In this document: positions 45,617-54,042 of the stretch, in pieces
Layout: every line of letters begins with the position of its first letter
How positions within the stretch are numbered: position 1 is the stretch's first letter
Program-made: the position numbers and the translations under genes
The notes under the pieces: model-generated
What the model was told of the DNA's origin: nothing
Seen by the model: the letters and a program-made list of their open reading frames with translations, nothing else
The model's database searches: none
DNA from: Ascaphus truei
Lineage: Eukaryota > Chordata > Amphibia > Anura > Ascaphidae
Reading direction: 5' to 3'
Assembly: GCA_036426205.1 (NCBI GenBank)
Contig: CM071568.1
Location: 224,480,239 to 224,544,238 of the forward strand
DNA: 64,000 bases

Positions 45617-45948
45617 CCGGCATACCCCGGTTTAAGGACATTCACTTTAAGTACACTCGCGAGTAAGTACATATCGCTCAATAGGCAAACACCAGCTCGC
45701 GCATGCGCCTGTCAGCACGTCCTGAACAGCAATACCGGCTCCCTACCTGTACCGAAGCTGTGCGCATGCGGGGAGACTATAGAGCCTTTTACACATGTGT
45801 TATTTACATCAGTTATGCACGTATATGACGATTGCCGTACAGTTCATGCATCGATAAGTAGGAAAAAGGTAGAGCTTCACTTTAAGTACATTTTTGCTTT
45901 ACATACATGCTCCGGTCCCATTGCATAGGTTAATGCGGGGTATGCCTG
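45617..45948. mobile_element. Tigger-like MITE, 332 bp
   Basis: Left end CCGGCATACCCCG (45617-45629) and right end CGGGGTATGCCTG (45936-45948) are inverted with one mismatch, flanked by TA on both sides (45615-45616, 45949-45950). Ends are very close to Tigger termini. Nested within the LTR-like element, itself nested in PLE C. Confidence 0.8.
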
Positions 45949-46034
45949 TACACAGTTGCGCATGCGCAGTTAAGAGTAGCAGCGGCCATTACATTGTCGC
46001 GCATGCGGCCCCAATGCAAAAGAGGGCCATGGGG

Positions 46035-46054
46035 AACTACAACACCCAGGATGC
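46035..46054 (+). promoter_or_regulatory. ZNF143/Staf-like site
   Basis: AACTACAACACCCAGGATGC is a good match to the SBS motif (ACTACAA-TCCCA-ATGC type) bound by ZNF143/THAP11 in vertebrate promoters. Confidence 0.45.
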
Positions 46055-47099
46055 TTAGGGGTAGGTAGGTCACTTGCCGCCAGGGAGCCATAGGGTTACA
46101 GCTTCCCCTGAGGAAAGGGATACATTTGGCGCGCTGAGGATAGTGAGTCAGTCGGTGCGGGGACAAGGTAGGGGGAGGTTGTGTGTGCAGGGAGCAAGTG
46201 GCTCCTGCACTAGGCCAGGTTACCCCCTAGGCCCCAGCTAGGCCCGACTCATCCTAGCTAGTTGCTGCTTTAGGGAAGAATCCCTTCAGTTAGGAACCTT
46301 GCCCCTTTTGCAGTGGGTTAGTTCAGGGACACAGCTGCAGTGCTGCGTGGCCCTGACAAGTGAGGTCTGGACCAGACCTATCTCACTACAGATTAGAGAC
46401 CATCTGTATGGTGAGATCACTCAGAGGGAGACCACCCTGTTTGGTGGAGGACACCATTGTTGATGCTTCGGCGCTGGACGCAGACGGATCCTCTTCCTGT
46501 TGTTCTGCTGTACCCAGATGCAGGAGCCCCGGGCAGGTATTAGTCACCAAGTGAACCAACTTTACACCTCATCTAGTATGGCGCTGATCACGCCTAAGGG
46601 GTAGGGTTGTGGGACTCTTGGGTACCTGGTATGGGGTTATGGCCCTAGGAGGCCAGTGTTACAGGGTGACACTAATGTACTGTTGATGAAATGTTATGGT
46701 TCTGTTCTGCATATACAGTAAACTGTTTATATATACTTTGGTGTATGTGGTTACTGTGTATGATGTCCTGTGTTAGGGGCTATTCTATGCTCTATGATCC
46801 TGCACAGGTGGAGGCGCTGTTTATGTAAGTATGTTCCAGGATACACCCCAGCCTCTCACTGGCGGAGGCTCAGCCCTCCTGTGAGCCTGACAGGTATTGC
46901 ACCACACCTGGTAATGCACCTAGATTTCCCCATAGGGTCCCTATCTGCGATTGGGAGGGGGGGGGGAGTGTGTTACATAAACATAACACATGATTATGAA
47001 TTGAATCAGACTTATATGTGGAGAGGCGGGTGACGCCAGATGTACAGATTTGAAGTACCAACTAATACGTTTGTAACCGAGAGAAAGTAGAGATACAGT

Positions 47100-48009
47100 A
47101 TATGGATCATACATCTGAAGCATTATCTACGGATTTCACCGCTTCCTCTTCCGGACAGGACAATAGAAGAAACAAGGGCAGACTAAGACAATACGGAAGT
47201 CGGACGAGATGTGGACGGAGGAAAAAGAATTACAAGACCAAGAACCCGTTACCTGAAATAGAAGATTTAATCTGCAATCTTTCCTCTCAGACTCTAATGG
47301 TGGCAGAATAAAAGTATCATTAAAACGATTGGGATTTATCCCAACTAACAAAGGTGATCGTTTTGAATTACAAGTTGACTTCTTTAGGAATATTAAGTAA
47401 AAAAAGGTATATTAATGTCAAATATTTTACCTGATATGTCTAATGTATTGTCTGAAAAACCCTTTGGTGATCCCCCTGATCAATTTAATGTGAAATTCAG
47501 AAATCCTAGCACATTTTGTCTCCCTGTTTTAAATTCATCATTAAAACCATTTATGAATCTAATACTTCCAAACTAAGAACAGGTAGATTAAACATTGTAA
47601 TCTTTTAAGAAATTAATACATATCACTGAAAAAATTACGGAAAAAATAGTGCTATGATTAAAAAGATGGGTAAAGGCAGAGCTAGTGTTTCAAGATAAGG
47701 ATAAATAGACCAGTAAGGCAACTCACGAACTTAGCAATGGGGATCATTATTATAAACTAAAATGGGATCCTACTTCTGAAATTTCTACTAATATCTCAAA
47801 TTGTGTATTGGATAATAATCTTATCAATCAAAATACAGCCTCATTTTTGTTAAACAGTCCCCTACTATCTCAGTATTATAACTAATACCCAAGATACAGA
47901 AGGGTTGTGATAATCCTCCCGGTTTTTCCGATCGCATCAGGATCCAATAGTTTATTACAATCATTGTCCAAATATATTGATTTTTTTTCTTCAACCAATT
48001 GGACAGAAT
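47100..48009 (+). pseudogene. PLE C, middle part
   Basis: 47102-47311 is Arg/Lys-rich (GRRKK...) and runs on into FELQVDFFRNIK-like sequence, the PLE N-terminal linker before RT. Degenerate frames follow, and near 47885-48000 IPKIQKGCDNPPG-like residues mark the start of the PLE reverse transcriptase (LPKIHK..NPPGRPI in intact elements). Interrupted at 48010 by an LTR. Multiple stops make it a relic. Confidence 0.6.
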
Positions 48010-48900
48010 TGTCACGGTTGTGCTCGCCACAAACCAGGACCGGACCGCGGGGCTGAGGTGGGGTTACATAATCACCGACCTGAGACCACGTAGTCGGATC
48101 CGGATTGCGCAGTTCATAGTCGTACATAGCAGGGTCAGGATTGGAGAAGGCAGCATTGTCGTTATTCAGGCAGGAGTTCGACAACAGGTAGACAGGAGCT
48201 CTCCGCTTCAGCGTAGGAGCATGAGTGCGGGAGTGACCTCTGCGCGAGGAGCGTCCTCTGCCCATGACACTGGTCTCTGCAGGAGGAGACAGCCGGCTGG
48301 CCAAAGAACACAGCGGGGCAGCGCCGGGGAAAAACCAGTGCTTCAGCACAGGAGTCCAAAACAGGCCTCTGCGTGGAGAGTAGCAGCAGGCCTCAGGAAA
48401 CTGAAGGTAACCTTTGCAAGGGGAGAATGCAGCAAGTAACAGGATCCAGAGCTGGCAAACCAGTGCTTCAGCACAGGAGTCCAAAGCAGACCTCAGGAAA
48501 CACAGGAACACAGGCCTCCGCGTGGAGAGTAGCAGCAGGCCTCAGGTAACACCGGAACACAGACATGGAGAGTACCAGCAGGCCTCCGGATACTCAGGAA
48601 CTAGAGATGAGAACTAGAGACGTTAGTAAACAAACGAAAGCAAGCCAGGAGGCTTGTGACGGAGCACAGTAACATCCAGAGAAGGATTATGCTCGGCACT
48701 GAATCAATGCCAAAGCTCAGCATATAAAGGGCGGCGAGCCAATCACAGGAGGGAGGTGTGTGAGCATTCCTCCAATGATGGAGCACAGGGCTGAAACTGC
48801 AATGAGAGGCAGCACATGTGCCATTGATTGCCAGAGGGAGACTTTGTAACCTGCAGAGGTCTGCAAGGCTAGAATCAAAGCCAGGAGCGGATTCCTTACA
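48010..48900 (-). mobile_element. Solo LTR inside PLE C
   Basis: 891 bp; on the minus strand it begins TGTAAGGAATCCGC and ends AACCGTGACA. Flanks are AGAAT (48005-48009) and GGAAT (48901-48905), a 5-bp target duplication with one change. GTGATTGGCTC followed by CTTTATATGC (about 48740 to 48721) gives a promoter-like CCAAT-TATA pair in the minus direction. Tandem repeats of about 124 bases lie at 48334-48600. The PLE C frame reads through after removing it and one duplication copy. Confidence 0.75.
48334..48600. repeat. 124-bp tandem repeats within solo LTR
   Basis: ACCAGTGCTTCAGCACAGG occurs near 48336 and 48460, and GTGGAGAGTAGCAGCAGGCC near 48375 and 48522, with a third partial unit near 48565. 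Confidence 0.7.
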
Positions 48901-48985
48901 GGAATATAGATACATGTATTAAGGATACCACACATTTTCTAAATTGGATTACAGGAATTGAGGATCTTAAACAGATATTCTTTGC
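48901..48985 (+). pseudogene. PLE C, RT fragment after the LTR
   Basis: Codons give NIDTCIKDTTHFLNWITGIEDLKQ, spaced like the RT segment YIRDT-HFL of PLEs. Similarity ends near 48985, so PLE C has lost motifs A-C and the nuclease. Confidence 0.65.
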
Positions 48986-49200
48986 ACGATTCTAAAAATA
49001 AAATGTTCCTCAGATTCAATGCTGGTTTGTAAGCATTAAAAATACCATAAGATCCATGTTGTGTGAAAATACAGATTCTGACACAGGTTTCTTGCAGTTC
49101 CAATATATTTATTCTTGAGTAGAACGAATGGGAAAAGACTGCAACGCACCACCGATGGAGTAGAGAGAATGAGGGTGACTTCAAAAAATAAAAAAGTTTG
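48986..49200. other. No gene seen
   Basis: AT-rich sequence leading into minus-strand PLE-like untranslated DNA. Confidence 0.35.
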
Positions 49201-49230
49201 TTGAAACATGTGTAATACAAAGACTGACAT

Positions 49231-49258
49231 GTTTCACGCATAACGTGCTTTTTCAAGG
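49231..49258 (-). ncRNA. Hammerhead-like motif, weak
   Basis: On the minus strand CTTGAAAAAG is followed by a CACG/CGTG hairpin and GAAACATG. The 5' core departs from CTGANGA, so this is probably a degraded copy. A related sequence lies at 49928-49962 (CTTGAAAAAG and AAAACGCGTTGG on the minus strand). Confidence 0.25.
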
Positions 49259-49259
49259 T

Positions 49260-51120
49260 CCCTTTTCCCCCCCCATTCATCCTATACAGATCCATCGCGG
49301 GCAGCACACCGGAGGACTCCGATTTTGCCCTGACTGAGGACAAGAGTCACATCCAGCAGCAACAGTGAGTCACTCGGTCCAGCGGGAGAGGAGTGCAGTC
49401 GTTATTGGGGGAATTATGCCAGTTGTTTGATGGATTTATAAGAAAATTGGGCGTCATTTATTTCTCCTGGAGTTGTGGGCTCTTACTAAGAGTGAGGCCA
49501 GGTAGGCGCCATCTTATTACATTTACCTCATACTGGAAACCCCCAGACTGATACTCCATATATTCATATATGGACTTGATTGGATTTCCTCATACAGATA
49601 TACATATATATTATCTACAGTATGTTGAGGGGAGACCAGCAATCTTTCCTCTTTGATTACTCTTGAGCCCCAGAACTCCTTTATGGATTCTCTACCTATT
49701 TATTTTTGAGGCAGTTTACAATGCCAAGCTTCAGTAAGTACAGTACAGGTAAGATTAGGTTTTTGAATGAAGAGCAGTCTTTTGTTAGATGTTTCTTTTC
49801 TGCTCTGAGGCTATTCCTCAAAATAGGAAAAGGGAGACCAAAAAGCGCACCAGCAAAAACGGAGCAGGAAGGACCCAAAACGAAAAAATGATTAAAAGGG
49901 CACTTTAATGTGACAAGAGACCCATCCAACGCGTTTTGAATGTCACAGCGTTCTTTTTCAAGGATAAAACACAATGTAATAACATTCATTAAATACCCTC
50001 TTACCTGTGGGCCGTTTCGCGCCAAAAAACGGAACATGATGACGTCATGACGCTACGCGCGTCACTGCGCATGCGCAGAGCGACTCAGTGCCGTTCTAAG
50101 GGCAAAAAAAGTCCCATAGGCAGTGTGGCCATATTGGTTAAGGGCAAGCAATAGAATATCACAGACCCACTGAATGCAATAAACATTCCCATGACGTATG
50201 CACGCAGTGCTAATCACTGCGCATGCGCATCACGGCGATGCAAGTATCAAAAGAACTAAAATCAGAAAATTAAGAAAAAACAGAAAAAGGGGGGAGCATC
50301 CTATTCATAAGGAAACATATAAAAACAATAATGAAATAGCTGACATCTTAAGCTAATTATAAAGGGAAAATAGGAGTATAAAACATATAACCACGACTTA
50401 CAAAAAAATAGAATAATTAGAAACATCTAAACAACATTAAGAAACATGAAGAAACATAAAAATTATATAACATATAATGTATAATCTAGAACCTAGGAAC
50501 CAGGGAAATGTGTCCAAATATAGTACATAAAAAACATCGTATAATAAAGCTAAAATGAACACAAAACATAAAAAAACAACCCGGCCTGAAGAAATCAGCC
50601 AAGATCCTGGAGGTGCTCCGTATATAGTGAGATCAAAGATATGAAAAATAAAAACAAACACAAAACATAGCGTGATACTGTAACAGAAAAACTAACTATA
50701 ATAAACAAACACTACACAATACAATACAATGAACTATCAAGATCTACAATACTAATGGAAGCTGACAGGTGAATAGCAATGAGTGACATTTATTAAAACA
50801 CAAATTTAAAATATATATAAAATATCCATAAGTGAAATGTCCCATAGAGACCACAGCTGCTGTAGGTGGAGTACCCACTTACCAGATGTGGTAATGCGCA
50901 GTGGATATATTGGAGAGTATCCCCTCTCATATGTAATGCTGGAGACCTCCTGGGTAGTGGCTAGACCACCTGGTGTAGCTGAGAAAACGCCCAAGATGAT
51001 GTTTCACGATCATGTAGCGATGCACATGGGCCAGCTTCAGAATGCTTCCTGTAGAAGGTGTAAGGCATAAAACAGCGAGTGGGCTCTCAAACAGGCGCCG
51101 AGTATCAGGGACCACCCTAT
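49260..51120. other. PLE-like untranslated DNA, no gene seen
   Basis: Contains GC-rich leader-like stretches (CGCGCGTCACTGCGCATGCGC near 50056 and 50219), long A-rich DNA at 50270-50830, and pieces resembling PLE 5' regions in minus orientation. No coding frame has recognisable motifs. Confidence 0.35.
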
Positions 51121-51152
51121 GCATTTCGAAAGCTTCCGCCTTCTTCATCAGG
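51121..51152 (-). ncRNA. Hammerhead-like motif with exact CTGATGA
   Basis: On the minus strand CTGATGA (51151-51145), one extra A, then a 5-bp stem GAAGG/CTTTC (with one G-U pair) and loop CGGAAG, then GAAA (51127-51124) and TGC. This has the best-conserved 5' core in the window. Confidence 0.45.
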
Positions 51153-51348
51153 GGCATATGACACACCTGCCTGGTACAGATATATTCCCTATGTATAGGG
51201 TGGGTGAGGTATAGGTGCAGACCTTCTTACACCAAATTACAACCTTTAGATGATGGCAGCTCACTGTATGTAATGATTTAAGTATCCCTGGCATATACAG
51301 CAGCAGATCACATAAAGTATCCAGAGTCTACCCACATACACTTCCACT

Positions 51349-52440
51349 GTTGTTATATGTGGCCAGGTTCCCCCTCTGGGCTCCCCATGTCCCTCTTACC
51401 TCCGTGTTGCAGGGGCACGCAGGTGCTGGTGGCGGGGAGCGCACACCTCCCGTGAGTGCGGGGAGGAGGCAGTGCCGGTATGCAGGAGGCGACCGAGTCA
51501 CTGGAGGCTCCCGACGGCTCCCTTTACAGGTCGCCGCCATCTTGAATGTGGCCGTGCATGCACAGTGCAGTTACGCATGTGCAAAGGATCAGCAGCGGCG
51601 GCCATTACAAATGCAGGGCTCCATGGGGACTACAAGCCCCACAATGCACAGGGACTGGGGGATCAGGTGCCACAGCTAAGTCAATAGGGCTGCGAGGATC
51701 CCCTGCTCCAGATATTGATACTTTTCGCTCGCTGAGGAGACCCCGCCAGTCTGCAGAAGGAGTGAAGCTGAGAGGTAGTGTCCAGGAAGCATGCTTCCCT
51801 GGACTAGGCCTAGCTTATCCCTTTAGGCCCAAGGTAGGCCCTGAGCCCCAATTAGCTTGTGGCTGCTTTAGGGACAGGCCCTTTAGACAGGTACTGCCCC
51901 CCTTAGCATCATTAGTGTCAGGGACACAGCAGAACGCAACGCAGTAGTTGTGGCCTGTGACCGGACCACCACCGCAAGGCTAGAGACTCCTCACGGTGGG
52001 ACACTCCAGCTGGATACCACCCTACCTGAGGCGGACGCCTTCGTTGACAGTGACGGCGTGGGACAGACTGTTCTCTTCTGTCGTTGATACCTGGTACTGG
52101 AGCACCTGGCAGGCATCCCCATCTACAAGTGCACCAACAGTAACACTTCTTGTTGGACAGAGCTGTCCCACATACTTTGGATGGGTTGGCTCCTATGAAC
52201 ACCAGGTGGTTAGGTGCCCAGGGCACCTCAGTTCTTTGGGGTAATCCCCACCGGGGCGTGGACACAGTGATTGGGGGCACGGCCCTGTGAGGCCTGAGTG
52301 GTTCTGTTATTCTTATTCTTATTTATTTAGTAAACTTGTGATATTCCACCAAGTAGTATATATATATGTGATTCAGTAGTAGGGCTAGGAGAAGTAAAAG
52401 TTTTCCCCTACACTGGTGCTACTGGGTATCAACATAGAGT
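51349..52440 (+). mobile_element. LTR-like element, second copy
   Basis: Shares the phrase order of 45356-46990: GGTTCCCCCT...CTTACCTCCG, CGCCGCCATCTTGAATG, GCATGTGCAAAGG..., GACTACAAGCCCCACAATGC, GGCCTAGCTTATCC, GCTGCTTTAGGGA, TCAGGGACACAGC. It ends near ACACTGGTGCTACTGGG. No internal genes are present. Boundaries are approximate. Confidence 0.5.
51628..51647 (+). promoter_or_regulatory. ZNF143/Staf-like site, second copy
   Basis: GACTACAAGCCCCACAATGC lies at the same relative position as the site at 46035-46054 in the related element. Confidence 0.4.
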
Positions 52441-52759
52441 CAAAGTATCAAAGGCAAGTCCAAGACAATGTAAGGCATAAAATAGTAACCGACACGGCAC
52501 CATGAGTGTATATATAAGTAGCAATGAAGAATCCTGCTCACAATGTAGCCCTGTTGCGAACCGACATGGGGGATAAAAAAACGTGTAACCGTGGGTAAGT
52601 GGAGATAATGACTACACTCACCCCGTACACGGACATCAACCGGTGTAGGCGGCTGCAGCGGTATGCAGATACACTGGCTGTCGGCGACTGTACTCACGGT
52701 AGTGACATCTCTGGTCTCGGTATAGCGTGGCGTGCTTCAGTCCGGAAGTAGAGATGAGA
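52441..52759. other. No gene seen
   Basis: Mixed sequence between the LTR-like element and the palindrome; probably PLE-like leader in part. Confidence 0.3.
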
Positions 52760-53041
52760 AAATAGGGTAGGAACTGATCACAGCAAAAAAGTAGGGCTGG
52801 AGGCTTGTGTCCAAAATGAAAAGAATTTATTAATAGCGCATATCAGCAAAAAGAACAAAAAAAGGTCCTCTGACGCGTTTCTCACCTTAAGTTGCTTTAT
52901 CTTTCTCACCTTCGGTTGAGAAACGCGTCAGAGGACCTTTTTTTGTTCTTTTTGCTGATATGCGCTATTAATAAATTCTTTTCATTTTGGACACAAGCCT
53001 CCAGCCCTACTTTTTTGCTGTGATCAGTTCCTACCCTATTT
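52760..53041. repeat. 125-bp perfect palindrome with 32-base spacer
   Basis: 52760-52884 and 52917-53041 are perfect reverse complements over 125 bases, including identical 7-base A/T runs. The spacer (52885-52916) contains two CTCACCTT phrases. The arm tips nearest the spacer carry GAAACGCGTCAGAGG, also found in the PLE tail at 25447. It looks like two PLE terminal pieces joined head to head. Confidence 0.9.
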
Positions 53042-53129
53042 CCTCATATATGTGGTTCACTTGAGTTATGTGTTAAGTCTAAAGATTATTGATTAGTGAT
53101 CATACATTAATTCATTTTTTCAAATTAAT

Positions 53130-53264
53130 TAAAGATTGTCTGCGGGGGCGCGGGGTTTACAGAGGCCCCCGCGTGCTTCCCGAAGGCACTTAAATTAAGT
53201 GCCGGGGAAGTTGCAAAGGCCTCTGTAATCTACACTTACCAAGGTCTTCTGGAGACGCGTCGCC
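53130..53264. repeat. CpG-rich repeat upstream of RT fragment
   Basis: GCGGGGGCGCGGGGTTTACAG and GAGGCCCCCGCGTGC, AAGGCACTTAAATTAAGTGCC (an internal palindrome at about 53184-53204), then GAGACGCGTCGCCATGGC. Repeat-like; family not recognised. Confidence 0.4.
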
Positions 53265-53500
53265 ATGGCTATGTGGTGTCAAATGACGTTTTGGAATTTG
53301 TTAATGTGTTTTCAGGAAATAGGAAGAAGATTTGCGGTCTCATTAGCTGAAGCTAAGATGGTGGGCCCTACCCAAGTGCTTAGCTTCCTGGGGATTGAAA
53401 AAGACACCATTAACATGCAGTTTTGGCTCCCGGCAGAGAAGTTAGTGGCCCTGCGGGAGTTGGTGGGGTCTTTCTTGTTCTCTCTTCCCATGAGTGCTAA
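53265..53500 (+). pseudogene. DIRS-like reverse transcriptase fragment
   Basis: Within an open frame of 110 codons, residues 24-66 read AKMVGPTQVLSFLGIEKDT...WLPAEKLVALRELV. This is the RT connection segment (PS-VL-FLGIE-D...LP-KL--L) of DIRS-type and related retrotransposons in vertebrates. Upstream and downstream codons do not continue the family, so about 45 codons are preserved. A Gypsy-type RT is the alternative. Confidence 0.6.
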
Positions 53501-54042
53501 AGGCCATGTCTTTACATGCTGCGCTATATGCACGCACACACAGCTGTCCCTTACACATACAAATACTTTATGTAATTCCATCCCTATATACCAATAGGGA
53601 CCACATAGTATCTAAACACACTTTTAGTAATGCAACAGCCTCTTACATTTCCACACCTACCCACAACATTTATATACACTCCCACTCCACACACCTTTTG
53701 TAAAGCACTATATACACTGTGGGCTCTTTATTATTTTTTATTTACATTCATACATACATACACACACACTTACTGTACAAAATTGCAGGTCCTATCACTA
53801 CACTGTAAATCTTCCCTTTTACCTCTATGAGGGTGTCCTGTCTGTACAGCAATGTGACAAGCATCAGGATTATTGAGGAGGCTGTGTGCACAACACTGTT
53901 ACATTACTGGCTATTGATATTTTTGAGTTTTGCACCTGGCTTTATGTATACTGTCCCATCTGCCTTGGCTGGGCTTTTGGAGTCATTTGAACTGTGGCAG
54001 CCACTCATCCATTTTTATACTGATATATGAGACCCTTTTTCC
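53501..54042. repeat. Dispersed AT-rich repeat, shared with 59.8-60.2 kb
   Basis: TGACAAGCATCAGGATTATTG with GAGGAGGCT occurs at 53855 and 59861, each followed by (G/C)TGTGTGC(A)AACACT.TTACATTACTGG; GCAGGTCC(T/C)..CAC.ACACTGTA also recurs (53786 and 60136). A CA/TACA-rich tract lies at 53750-53770. Confidence 0.6.

Larger units (their letters stand above)
45356..46990 (+). mobile_element. LTR-like element inside PLE C
   Basis: A CpG-rich block starting AGCCGGGCTCCCCGGGTGCC, with GCGCCGCCATGTT near 45475, an ACTACAACACCCAGGATGC site (46036-46054), a GGGACACAGC phrase near 46326, GGTGGAGGCGCTG at 46808 and a GTTACATAAA end near 46975. The same order of phrases appears at 51349-52440, and parts in 58519-59421 and 60540-61251. 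I take these as related solo-LTR-like insertions. Exact ends are uncertain. A MITE is nested at 45617-45948. Confidence 0.5.

Noticed and set aside
45296..45928. 210-codon plus-strand frame
   Set aside because: Runs from PLE C into the LTR-like block and the MITE; CpG-rich composition keeps it open but no domain is visible.
47882..48511. 209-codon minus-strand frame rich in Cys and Pro
   Set aside because: Lies in the solo LTR and its tandem repeats; no retroviral or host motif.
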